Below, piece after piece: positions 42,510 through 53,539 of a DNA stretch of 64,000 nt. Each line of letters starts with the position of its first letter. Position 1 is the first letter of the stretch. The DNA lies in the NCBI GenBank assembly GCA_000729835.1, contig JFHB01000117.1, positions 1-64,000 of the forward strand. The letters run 5' to 3'. The notes beneath the pieces are model-generated. The model saw only the letters and a program-made list of their open reading frames with translations. It searched no databases and was not told where the DNA came from. Source of the stretch: Atkinsonella hypoxylon. Taxonomy: Eukaryota > Ascomycota > Sordariomycetes > Hypocreales > Clavicipitaceae. The translations under genes and the position numbers were made by a program.

Positions 42510-44863
42510 TCTGAGGTCTTGGAAGGTGTTTGTTTTGTTGTAAGGAGCTGGGTGCAGGCGTGGTCGCTGGCAGTCTCAGTACCTGATATATAAGTCCGTC
42601 GACGGGGCAAGGGTGATTGTCAACTGCGGATGGGGGACTTGAATAGATTAGCGTAATTGAATCGGCGGATTATGAGATACTACTCCTTTGAAAGGTGCAT
42701 TTTGGCGTGGGAATATGAAGCTGTGGATGCACATCTCGTGGGGGTGGTGTCCTGGCTTGACTTATAAGAACTTCACCCGTTGTACGTACTCATAAACACA
42801 TAACATTGTGTGTGTGGCACCAGGGAGGTGGTTCCACACGAAACGTGTGCGAACGGGGGTCAGCAGATCAACAAGAAGAGAAAAGAAGGTTTGGCAAAGA
42901 TGAAAAAAAAAAAAAAAGGCAACATGCAAGATTTGGGTGCTTCCCCACGTTTCCAGCACTGGATCGCGACTCAAGTGGGTTAAAAAACGGCAGCGGAGTT
43001 TCAGCAGTCTGGACACGCAGTGGCTGGCCTCTTCCGTCACGAGGGCCATGGATACGCTGCCATTAGCCTTCTTTTGGCGCTGCCCATTTCCAATGTGGCC
43101 GCATGGGGAAGAGGGGGAAAAAGGCCAGCCGTTCTGAGCTTGTCATGGCTTTTTTTTTTTTTTTTCCCTTCCCCTGGCCAACCAACCCTTGCGGCCGACT
43201 CAGTTTTCATTACTCCATCGAAACGGCTTGACAGATGCGCTAAACGAAGCTAAGCGATGGCGTTTGTCATGCTGGTGGGCGAGAAGAGAGAAAAGACCGA
43301 AGGAAGCCATGGAGGAGGGAGAACCGTGAACAACACGGCAACAGGGCCGCCCAGATTTGTGAAAAGTTTCTTCTCAGATGACCTCTGCGTCGTAGGCCAG
43401 GGTGGCATAGTTCCTTGTAGCCGTCATACGATGCGGTTTTTGCCGTTGTTTAGCGTGACAAAGTAGGGACGTTTTTTTATTTATTTCTTTGCTGCTGCTG
43501 CTGCTGCTGCTGCTGCGGCTGCTGTTTTTATTTTTATTTTATTTCATTTTATTTTTTGCTTGGCGCGGCCAGGCCAGGTCACGTCTGGTTGGACCTCTGG
43601 CACCAGCGGTCGATGATGCATGCATCAATGGAAAATTCCATGGCGAATTCCATCTGTGCCCTCCCTCCCTTCCAAATCAATATTCTATTCTGTCTTGTGT
43701 CAAACAAAGACAAAGCCAATGCCGTCAGCCGCGTTTAGTCCAGTCAACATTCATGCTCATGCACCCCGGCCAATGAATGGAGACAGCTGCTTCGGCGGAT
43801 GACGCCAGTTGCCATGGGGACACGCAAAAGTCGCACACTATTCCGTACCTATGCAGTACACACGCATATAACTACAGAGTAGGTACAGAGTAGGTACAGT
43901 TGTCCTTCCTTCCTGTCTGATCCTCGTGACCTCAACTTCCTCTGTTGTGCACCTTCTCTGCCCCACTTTTGGATGCTCAATAGCGCCTATTGCCGTCTCG
44001 TCACATCGGCTTTAGGAGAGTACCCAGGGTTGAATATCTACCGGGTCTGTCTCGATTTTCCATGTTGAGTACTTTTTGCACGATCGGCTTCGAGCCAAGC
44101 AGAGGCCAGTGACATCGCCAAACCGCGAATTGCAAGGAGGCCGAAGTCGAACCAATGATTATCTGTCTCATTATTTTGTCAGAGTGCGTTGTCTGTGACG
44201 ACGGCTGTGATAGGAATAGCCGTCGTGAACCAACTGATTGCCTGGTGATAGGGAACATTGGACAGTAACGAATGCCATCTACTTGGGCTGGTAGTCGCTG
44301 CTTGCATTTTTTGACGCTGACTAGGACTTAGGCCCATACGATCGGGCATAAGCCTCGCAGGGCAATGCCACTGATATTCAAAATTAAACAGCTTCTTGTA
44401 TAAGATATACTATCAAGATCAACAAAGAAGAATAAAAAAAGAAGTGTCGCTGAACCCTCTCGCCCTTGATTAATTCTCAAACAACGCATTGCCCGTGTGG
44501 CACGTATTCGCGTCTTTACCCTGTCGCTGTTGTGCAACAGGGCGGTCCCAATGAACCTTTGTTCCGGAAAAGGACTTTCTCTAGTTACCTGCCGAAACGC
44601 GACGTCAAGTACAGAAGCAAGCAGGCATTTCCAGTCGCAATCACTAATCCCATGCCGGTCCTCAACGCCTTTGGAAAACTCGGAAAATACGCCTGGCCCT
44701 GCTTTCTTTAAAATAGACCGGGGAGCCGTGAGCTCGAGATGTACTTTGAAATCACACCAGGCTTGTTTGATGCATCTCCTCGATGATGCGTGGTAGTTAT
44801 GGCATATCAATCGCCTCAGAGGAAAGGGATAAAAGATCAGGTATTCAACCGAGCCGCGAGGCA
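42510..44863. other. 2.35-kb intergenic region
   Basis: Contains the DUF3602 promoter, T- and A-runs (A16 near 42902, T16 near 43150), a GCT triplet repeat with TTTTA repeats after it (43491-43560), and the 3' flank of the GH76 gene. An open frame of 190 codons on the minus strand overlaps the GH76 3' end and has no coding character. No supported gene. Confidence 0.55.
43491..43524. repeat. GCT triplet microsatellite
   Basis: About eleven GCT units with one CGG interruption, followed by T-rich ATTTT repeats to about 43560. Confidence 0.8.
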
Positions 44864-46458
44864 TTATGCACCAACGCTCATCCATCCGAATATGCCGCAT
44901 GCAGATCCCAGGACCAGTAAGGTTAGAATTCCAGCTCCAGCCTTGTCGGCGGTGGTGACGGGTTTGACCTTCTTCTGAGCATTGTCACCATTGCCACCAG
45001 CATCTGGATTGCCCTTGGAAGTACCACCATCCTTTTCCGTCATCGGACCCTTGGAGTAAGGTGCGAGCAGCGAAAGGACGGCGGCCAGGACGGACATTTC
45101 CTGACCAGCACCAGTCTTGCCGCCGTACACTCCGCTTGCCCAGTTGAAGCCACATTGACGGCCATCCGCACCGCCAGTGCATTGCTTGATGGCTGCTTCA
45201 GCTGAGGTCTTGAGAACAGGCATAATTGTGTCGGCCGTGTACGGAGCAATCTGAGTGATGACGGCGTACCACCGGTGCAGGAAGCCCTTGAAGGTGATCA
45301 TGTCTGTGGTGCAGGTGCCGGCATTTTCGCATGAGATTTCCACGGCAATACCATGAGGGAGGAATGTCTCAATGCCGTGCTTGATCAATCCGTCCAGTCG
45401 TTCCTTCCAAGTTGAGTTTCCGTTTGTCTGTACGAAGTCAGTGGGTTGCCCCCATAGCGCCACAACACTGGAGATGCCCCATCTCTCTCTCTTTCTCTCT
45501 CTTTTTCTCTTCCTTGGCTGGGTGAAAGTACTTACAGCATTGTACATGAATGCCACGCCCTGCGCAAACACGGCGTTATTGTACGAAAACTGAGCCTTGT
45601 TGATGTTTTTGCATTCACTGGCGACACCTGCACCGTCATAAATGGCGTAATTCTGGTTATCAATGAAACCAATCTTCCACATCCAATCCCATGTTTTGTC
45701 GGCCCAGTAAGAGTACGTGGTGTTGCGGGTGTACCGAAACAGACGAGATCCCACGTTGAAGAAGCAACCGTTGGCAATGCTGTTCTTGTAATCATAGCCA
45801 TTGTTCGCAAAGGGAATCTGCCACCGCAGACCACCGTCGCAGGTCCCATCATGGCGGTCGGGACTGGCCTGAGTGTTGAAGACGGCCTGAGCTAGGGCGA
45901 GCCACTGCGGCTTGTCTGCAGGGGGATTCGGGAAGCCTTCCTCGGCGGCTCCCATGGCAGACATACCCCAGAAGCCTTGATCGTCGTTGCCCAGCGAGGC
46001 GGTAACGTTTCGGGGCATGTAGTCGTCGTTCTCGCCGACCTGCCACTCCATTGCCTGCATGACTTCGTTGTTGTAGGTCGAGTCGCCAGTCCAATACCAA
46101 TAATCAATCAAAGTCCCCCACATGGCACCTGCTTCCCACCAGTAGTAGTCACCGGCTGGCGGCGGCCCGGGCAGGATACCGGGTGTTTGGCCCGTCAAGT
46201 TGCCCTTGTAATATTGCAGCATGTCCCAGGCGAGGATGCTTGCGGATTTCTTCATGGCGGCTTGGTGGTGAGCATGTCAATGTCAGCATCGTCATTTCCC
46301 CTTACGCCAGGCATATGATTCCGCGCCTGGCGGGCCAGCAGAAGAATGGAAGACATACCGACGTTAGCTAGGGAGAATGGGGAGGTGTCAGCTTGCGTCA
46401 GGGACGCCGTCGCCAACAGGGCCGCTGCCGCAGCATGAGATGAGAGCCTCGACCTCAT
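44864..46458 (-). CDS. GH76 family GPI-anchored alpha-1,6-mannosidase (Dfg5/Dcw1-like)
   Basis: A cell-wall glycosidase/transglycosidase thought to move GPI-anchored mannoproteins onto wall glucan. Three exons, 46458-46359, 46260-45536 and 45427-44864, give about 462 residues. The signal peptide ends near LTQADTSP. YYWWEAGAMWGTLIDYWYWTGD and the catalytic Asp pair in GNDDQGFWG (about residues 126-127) are family hallmarks. QIPFANNGYDYKNSIANGC, FSYNNAVFAQG and the Cys pattern ISCENAGTCTTD also fit. N-glycosylation sequons are frequent. The C-terminus has a Gly/Asn/Lys-rich linker then a hydrophobic tail (GAGILTLLVLGSACGIFGWM) typical of a GPI signal. Intron 2 (45428-45535) carries CT repeats. 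Intron 1 is 98 bp. Confidence 0.9.
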
Positions 46459-46920
46459 GATGCGAGGCGAAGGGCTGGCGCCGAGAAAATGATATAGACC
46501 AGGAAAACACGTCTCGGATAAGTCGCTTTCTCGAGCAAGGGTTGTTGTTATTGGGGACGAGTGGCGTGGATGTTGTAAAGTGATGAAAAGTGAATGTGGT
46601 TTTTTTACTCTATGGCAGATGAGCGAGACGCTTGGCCCTCGGATGGTGAGATGGTGAGATGGCGTCGGTCGTAGAGTTGAGTGAGTGTCTTGACCGGTCG
46701 ACAGGCTTCGGGAGTCACAGGTTCAAATATGACACCAGACGGTGTAGCGCTTCTGGGAGTTGTTGACGCCCAGTATGACGGCGAGGTTGTTGAAGGGGAG
46801 CTTGAAGGGGGGCAGGGATGCAACAACTAGGGGGGGATGACGGCACTCGCAGCATGGAGTATACATATGTATATATATATTGCTGCAATGCCCAGGGTGG
46901 GCGGCGGGCCGGAATGCAAG

Positions 46921-46960
46921 ACGACGACGACGAGGAAGAGGAAGAGGAAGAGGAAGAGGG
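46921..46960. repeat. GACGAC then GGAAGA repeat
   Basis: Purine-rich tandem repeat on the plus strand, hence pyrimidine-rich on the GH76 coding strand and about 460-500 bp upstream of its start. Confidence 0.75.
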
Positions 46961-47278
46961 ACAAGATCAGGGAACGTGAGGCACAAGTGAGAAATGTATG
47001 AGGGCGGTGGTACACTGGACTTGCTTGGGGCTTGTACCTCGTTGCACCATGTGGGCGATGCGATGCGAATGCCTAACAATAAATACCTACCTGATAACTA
47101 AGCTGCCGTGCATTGCAACACTGTGTATTCCGTACGAGGTGCCTACCGATGGACATGGACACACGGTATCCATCTGCCCACCATGGGAATTCACCCAGAA
47201 TGTGCAGCGCCGCAAGTATCATCACGACGAGTATTCTCTTTCGCAGCTGGTTTTTTTTATTTAAAATTTTTGGTGGGG

Positions 47279-47298
47279 TTTTTTTTTTAAAAAAAAAA
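47279..47298. repeat. T10A10 palindrome
   Basis: Ten T followed by ten A inside a longer AT-rich run. Confidence 0.8.
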
Positions 47299-48845
47299 GA
47301 AAGGAAAAAAAAAAATCATACTCGAATCCCATTCATTCCTCCGTCATGTTATTCGTCGCAGTCTCCTGCTTGCCGCCGTCATCACAGCCAATCGTTCAAA
47401 GTCAAGTGAGACGTTTGGCTGTGGGGGGCTCTGGTCTGGGGGAGACAACGGCCACATAGCCTTTGAGCCCCGGTCTTGCCCGGCTCCCAATTACGGAGTA
47501 AAGATGGATTGATTGCGAGGTTGAAGCCGCCGCCACTGGTCTCCACCCCATCCATCTTCCTACATACACCCATACAACCCTGCCCACGCGGCCCCCTTTT
47601 CGGCTTTGGGTAACTAGTTACCGAGTACCAGACGGGAATGACTTGTGGTGAGCTCAAGGGAGGACATGCAGACGATAAAACCCGAGTTAGCCGGCGCCTG
47701 TGTTTTTTTTTTTGGCTCGATGCGTTAGAAAGTCGTGAAGAGTTGTGTGCTTGGTTTCCGACGCATCAGCGAGCATCCGCAGAGGCCTGCTCTGCTGCAA
47801 GCAAACATTTGTGACGCCAAGGAGCGTGCCGCATCAACCGATCGAGCGCGCTCTTGGCTCGTGCACAGGACGGCCCTCACTTTTCTGCCGGCTGGGCATG
47901 GGGCTGGAAACCCTGTGCACCCTTGCTGCTTTTGGTTATTTTAGGACAGGTGGGATTTCCCTCGCGTATTCGCCCACTCGCGGTGGACCGCTACGCACGG
48001 AATGAACCCCAGCTTCGCCACTCCACTCCACCCCCTTTCAAGCTCGGATGAAAGTCGTAGTTAGTTAACTAATCCCCGTATCGACTTAATTTGTTCAAAC
48101 GACCCAGCGTGCAATGCCGCTTCGCCCGTCACTCTTCACTCCTCCACGCGCCCAATGCGTAACATCTGCGAAGAGGACGACGTATGCATCATTCAGCGTA
48201 AGCCATCTTGACGTGACGCTGAATGGTTTCCTGGTGTCGAACCCGCGCTCTGGTAATGGAGGACCTGGCAGATGCAAGACGCCACAGGGAGCGAGGTGGC
48301 TGCGCTAATATGGCGTCAAATCTTCCTGTTCTACTGACTTGGTCTGCGATTGTCCATTGACAGCTCGTGGAACGGGTTATCAGCCACTGCTTTGGCATGG
48401 CGGCTAGTTCACGAGGTCGGTGCAACGGGCTTTGAGAATTGCAACTTGTGCAGGCAGGTCCATTGTGGGTAACATTCGAGAGTCTCAGTGATGCCGTGAC
48501 CGATGCCAGAAGCTTATTGACCCGGGGCCAACAGTATGATTTCATCGAGCAATCCTTGTCCCATCGTCCATAGCTGCATCTCAGACCATGCAAGCCCCTA
48601 AGCATCTGCGAAAAGTGAGATCGAAAAGTGCCCAACATCTGCGGTTTTATTTCGGTTGTCTTCACGAAATCATTCACCACTGTTCCTTTTCTGAAGGCCA
48701 GTTAGTTCTCTTCAACACAGATGCGCATGAATAATTGTCGAGATTGTGTGTTCCATTAAGCTCTTTGATGTCGAGCGTTTTACTAGTGTGCTCAGCGGGA
48801 GCGATTGACAGACGAATGTAATGTCGGCCACAGGGAGAACGGTAA

Positions 48846-48863
48846 GCTACATGTACATGTAGC
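48846..48863. repeat. 18-bp perfect palindrome
   Basis: GCTACATGTACATGTAGC equals its own reverse complement. It lies 356 bp upstream of the ERV41 start, so a dimeric binding site is possible. Confidence 0.8.
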
Positions 48864-49218
48864 GGGCCGACTTTGTTCCCGCATCCCTCGGTCGCTTGCG
48901 CCCGACAGACAGGGGTACGGCCCCAATTGTACGGAAGGTGCATGTGTCCTTGTGAACCATTTCCCATTTCCCAAGTACCCGATGGCCCTCTTCGCCCTCT
49001 TCGCCCTCTTCGTCGCATCTGCTCTGACCTTCCCTTCGGAGACAAGGCCCTGCGCGCACACTGGCTGTCCGATCCTGCAGCGAAAGCAATCCGAATGGCA
49101 TTGAGGAATTGAGCCAGCTAACAACACATTCAAGGTTTCTCTCTTGCCTCGTCCCTGCTTCGAGCTTCGCAATACAGAGGAGGTTTACTAGCTGCGCCAA
49201 ATACTGGCAAGAGGCACC

Positions 49219-50515
49219 ATGAACCGCTTCGAGAAGCATGTCCTCGACGAGGATAACTTTGGCGCAAAGGGCAGCATTGTCAGCGCATTCGATGCCTTTC
49301 GTACGTTGTACCTCTCACAGATATTGCATTGCATAAGCGCAATTGACTCCAGATAAAGCACTGTACTTACCTCGACAACACTGCCGCAGCCAAATCGAAG
49401 CCGCAATATGTGACGAGAACCGAAGGCGGCGGGAAATGGACCGTAGCCATGGTAGTCGTGTCGCTCATCTTGCTCTGGGCCGAGGTGGCACAGTGGTGGC
49501 GCGGATCCGAGTCGCACACTTTTGCCGTCGAGAGGGGGATATCGCATTCCATGCAAATCAATCTCGATACCGTGATTCTCATGAAATGTGGTGATTTGCA
49601 CATCAATGTACAGGATGCGGCGGGGGACCTCATCATGGCTGGCACCAAGTTGAACAGAGACGAGACGAGCTGGTCGCAATGGGTCAACCAGAAGGGCGTG
49701 CATAAGCTGGGCAGAGACAGTGAGGGCCGCGTTGTGACGGGTGCTGGGTGGGAGAACCTCGATGAGGAGGGCTTCGGCGAGGAACACATCCATGACATTG
49801 TCGCTCTGGGCAAGAAGCGAGCCAAATGGGCCAAGACGCCACGGGTGCGCGGCCCGCCTGATAGCTGTCGAATCTACGGCAGCTTGGACTTGAACAAGGT
49901 TCAGGGCGACTTTCATATTACGGCTAGAGGCCACGGGTACTCCTCACAAGGCGGTCATTTGGACCACAACAGTAAGTAGTCACTCCGGAGGTGCACAGAA
50001 GAGGCTCCGTCACAGACATACTAACCACGAGCAAAAAAAAAAAAAAAAAAAAAAAAACAGGCTTCAACTTCTCGCACATCATCAACGAGCTCTCCTTCGG
50101 CGCCTACTACCCTCGGCTGGTCAACCCGCTCGACCGCACCATCAACATCGCACCAGACCACTTCTATAAGTTCCAATACTACGTCTCGGTTGTGCCAACC
50201 CGGTACAGCGTCGGTTCCAGCTCCATCCTCACCAACCAGTACGCCGTGACTGAGCAGAGCAAAGCCGTGTCGGAATACACGGTGCCAGGCATCTTTGTCA
50301 AGTACGACATCGAGCCCATCCTACTGTCCGTCGTGGAGAACCGCGACGGCATCTTCAAGTTTCTCTTCAAGCTCATCAACGTGCTGTCGGGTGTGCTTGT
50401 TGCTGGACACTGGGGGTTTACCTTGAGCGAGTGGTTGCGCGAAGTCATGGGCAGGAGGAAGCGCCAGAGTGGTGGCGAGGGTTTCTTGGGCACGAAGAGC
50501 GAGTATAATGAGTAG
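49219..50515 (+). CDS. ERV41: Erv41 (ERGIC2-like) COPII cargo receptor subunit
   Basis: A membrane protein that cycles between ER and Golgi with Erv46 and retrieves lumenal ER proteins. Three exons, 49219-49300, 49390-49971 and 50061-50515, give 372 residues. The N-terminus MNRFEKHVLDEDNFGAKG, then FDAFPKSKPQYV and the first membrane span (WTVAMVVVSLILLWAEVAQWW), match the family. A long lumenal domain carries SMQINLDTVILMKC, VQDAAGDLIMAGTKLNRD and SCRIYGSLDLNKVQGDFHITARG. The motif FNFSHIINELSFGAYYP comes directly after the second splice. The second span is near KLINVLSGVLVAGHWGF and the C-terminus is short and basic. Intron 2 has an A25 run between its CTAAC and the CAG acceptor. Splice phases are 1 and 1. 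Confidence 0.92.
49972..50060 (+). other. ERV41 intron 2 with A25 tract
   Basis: GTAAGT donor, CTAAC branch site near 50020, then A25 (50033-50057) leading directly into CAG at the acceptor. Its removal joins DHNS to FNFSH in frame. Confidence 0.8.
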
Positions 50516-51652
50516 AGAGGTTAGCATTTGAGGCTGGACAGTTGGGGCATGCTGACGGGACCTTGAGTAGCATGTGAAATGAAGTATGTTGCTCGTAGCC
50601 AGCTGTGTTGCTTTGTACGTGTGAAGCTGCTGCCGGAAGAGCTCTAGGGGAAGGTATGTAGCATGATCACGGCGCGATGACACAATGCAGTCTGGCGATA
50701 GATTGATGCATGAATCGAGTTTTGGACAAGACATCTTTCATCTCTCGGCTTGAATCTATCTGGCGGCAAGAAGTCATCAGAAACCACGCATCCAATTCTT
50801 AACCCAGTCCTTGAATAAAATCCAAGCTTTAACGCCATTGGCCGCACCCGCGCCAGATCTGGATCCCAATCCATTCAATTCCGAATCCGATCTCATCTTG
50901 CATTGTCAGGTCCAGCAAGGTATTATACGTGGTGGTATTGACGCTTCCAGTGCTGTCATGTTTTCCACGTGCGCAGTGATACTTGGTAACCGCGCGGCGT
51001 TGTCAAGCATCCGTTTATTAGTGCGATCGATGTGCGCGTTGGGACTAGTTAATAAACGGGGTGGATCGGCAGGCGAAGCGGCATGGGCAATGAATGATCT
51101 GCGGGTAATGATGATCGCCAAGGACCAAGATCAAAACGTCTCCATCGTGGCTGGCGTTGCGGGTTCCGATGGGGGGTTGGACGCGCGCGTGACAATTTAA
51201 TCGAGCCCGGAAGGTCTCATAAAAGTGAGCTTGAGACGGCGAGGGTGGGTAGGTCGTCCGTCTCGATTAATTTGTCAACACCTCGGCGGCATCACGAATG
51301 GCCCCCCCCCCGCGCGCGGATTTCCACCGACGCCTCCCCGGCCATTCAGCCCAAGTCAGTGACGCCTCCAGAAACCGATCCGTCTACCGCTGCCCGATCT
51401 GCGACGCGATGATTCCAAATCAATGCTAGGCTAGATCCAATGGAGTTCCCAGGCCTTTGGATCGGGGAGTTTGCCATCGGACCAGTGCTGCGCGGGAAGG
51501 GGTCCCAGGAAGGCGACGCGACGACTGCCCAAACCCATCGTGGACCAAAGACTCACCACTGATTAAATGCAAACTCCATCGAACCATTGTAATCGCAGCG
51601 CCGGTATTCCGTACCAGCACTCTACTCTAATCCAACTTCACTGTCGCCCATA
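50516..51652. other. Intergenic
   Basis: About 1.1 kb with no supported gene. A 10-bp inverted repeat CCGTTTATTA/TAATAAACGG spans about 51010-51060. C-runs and CG repeats occur near 51302-51318. Confidence 0.55.
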
Positions 51653-52580
51653 ATGGATCAACGCAGGCCCAAGGCCCTTCGCCACCAGGTAGGTCAATCC
51701 ACGTAAACCCGTGTGAAAGCGCGAAAAAAAAAAAAAAAAAAGCTAACAGGTAAAGAAGAAAGCAACACGGCAAGTCCGAAGCCGCGATGAAAACCAAGAG
51801 CGCGCATACATCGCCGCTTCAAGACGGACAGACCGCAGCATCGAGGCCCGGCTCCAATCTGCCCAGAAAGCAAGCTATCTGCACAAGCTGCGCACAGGCA
51901 AAGCCCTGCTCATCACGGAGCAAATCGTCTTCAACGACGAGACGTACGAGGAGGAGGACGCGTGGACGCCGGTGCTCGGCCCGCAGCTGCGCACCGCGTC
52001 TGCCGATTTCAACGCCCGCGTCGAGGCGTACCTAGAGCAGAAGATCGCCATGTCGTCGTTCATGGCCGCGGCGGCGGCGGACCGGCAGCGCTGGGGCGAG
52101 ATCGACAGGCTGTTCGCCGAGTCGTTTCCGAACGCTGCGCAGACGGCGAGGCTTCTGGCAGAGGACCTGGTGGCGCCTTCGGAGGAGGAGGCATCGCGTG
52201 GACATTCACGTCTGGCGTCCGGGGTGGAGGATACGGCGCAGCAGAGCGTTGTAGTACCTGACGTGCTGTTCGAAGCGGGCCACGCTGATGCTGGTCTGAC
52301 GAGCGCCGAGGACGCTGCGTCTCACGAATCGTCTTTCACGGCCGATTTGCCGCCTGAGGTCCTTTCGATTCTAGGACACGAGAAGCTGGATTCGTGCGAG
52401 GGAGGTGTCAAGAGTGCTCATGACGCGGCTTCGGATGGACTCGGTCCGGGTCTCGCTTTTGGCTCGGACGAGCACAAGCTTGGAAATGAGGATTCTGCGC
52501 TGTGGAATGACGAGCTGGATGCGTACTTTGATAGCACTGCCTGGCTGGACTATCCTATGGAGGACAAGGCTCTCACTTGA
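51653..52580 (+). CDS. Conserved fungal protein, unknown function
   Basis: Two exons, 51653-51688 and 51750-52580, give about 288 residues. The conserved region is early: DENQERAYIAASRRTDRS, IEARLQSAQKASYLHKLRTG, LLITEQIVFNDETYEEED. It is followed by LRTASADFNARVEAYL and MSSFMAAAAADRQRWGEI. I recall this arrangement in many Sordariomycete hypothetical proteins, often annotated without function. The C-terminal half is acidic and low complexity, ending DELDAYFDSTAWLDYPMED, which could act as an activation-like segment, but nothing here proves it. The 61-bp intron has an A18 run and a CTAACAG acceptor with the branch site only a few bases from the end, so the exact acceptor may differ. Without the intron the start would be lost. 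Confidence 0.7.
51689..51749 (+). other. Intron with A18 tract
   Basis: GTAGGT donor, A18 at 51724-51741, CTAACAG at the end. Phase 0. Boundary moderately certain. Confidence 0.6.
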
Positions 52581-53539
52581 ATTGCGTCAGCGACTCTTTT
52601 GGTGCTCGAGGAGGATGAAGGGGGGAAAATGGTAGAAATGGCATCGTCATTGGGTACATGGAACGTGAGACTCTTGAGCATGTGAATTGGATGAATGCTT
52701 TCGAATGCCAGGGGCGTTTTGTCGTTTTTGCAAACGGGGAGAGTTGGATTGCTGTAGCACGTCTCATCACGGGGACTTCCAGGCCTAAGTCGTCTACTGG
52801 TTCTTGAAGAAGGAATTCAATTCGTATTCCACCCTGTTTGCCCTTGATTGGCTCTGACCTCTTGCCGTCCCGGTAAAAGGGCATTCGCCGTTGACATAGG
52901 TTTATAGAACCTTTGCTTGAATTGTTCATCAATAGCAATCTCTTTCACCAAATATCATGACCTTCGGTACTTTCAATCAATGACTCTCTTGATAAAACAG
53001 TGAACTTGGCCATAACTCGTAGTCTTCACCTAGATGAACGAGTCATTAAATCAGCACTAACATGTTGCCCACAGAATCACATTTGGGTGGGGTTGCGTAT
53101 AGCCTCAAGTAAGAAAATCTGTCTCCGACTAACGCGTGATCGTCCATGTTCCGGACGCACCAATTACAAATGGTAAATCTACGCCATGCTGCTTGCAAAT
53201 TGACCAAGAAAGGTGCGAAACCCATGGCAGGTGAGCTCTACGTAGTTCGACGTTCAATACCTAACCGAAACCTCTCAAATCTTTCTAATCTCGGAAAGAA
53301 GAAACATTCTCCGCCGGTACAAATTGTAACAAACCGATCAGCAGCAGTAGAACGGGCAAGATTGAACATGTTATATCTGGTATATTCGACTCACGAGGAC
53401 AGCCATAGCAGTAGTCTAGGATTATTTTACATGAGTTTGTGGTCATACTAGGAAGAGTCACTCCCTAGGCGCAATTGACTGAGTGGTATGGTAGATGCAT
53501 CTGCCGCCTACGACAGGCTCCCTACAATTGACCAACCGT
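52581..53539. other. Intergenic
   Basis: About 960 bases between the two gene ends. AT-rich with no repeats of note and no supported gene. Confidence 0.5.

Larger units (their letters stand above)
46459..49218. other. 2.8-kb divergent intergenic region
   Basis: Holds the GH76 promoter (a GGAAGA run at 46921-46960, CT-rich on the coding strand) and the ERV41 promoter. Also a T10A10 palindrome at 47279-47298, a TACTCCGTA motif at 47493, and an 18-bp perfect palindrome at 48846-48863. Short open frames up to 163 codons lack coding character. Confidence 0.55.

Noticed and set aside
44328..44900. Minus-strand open frame of 190 codons downstream of the GH76 gene
   Set aside because: It overlaps the GH76 3' end in another frame and contains low-complexity Phe and Leu runs. 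Likely 3' UTR.
48227..48262. A TTCGA-containing stretch resembling a tRNA T-arm (reverse strand)
   Set aside because: The required stems do not pair and no anticodon or D-arm can be placed. No tRNA was found in the window.
48189..48680. Minus-strand open frame of 163 codons
   Set aside because: Random-like composition, no motif, and located in the ERV41 promoter region.
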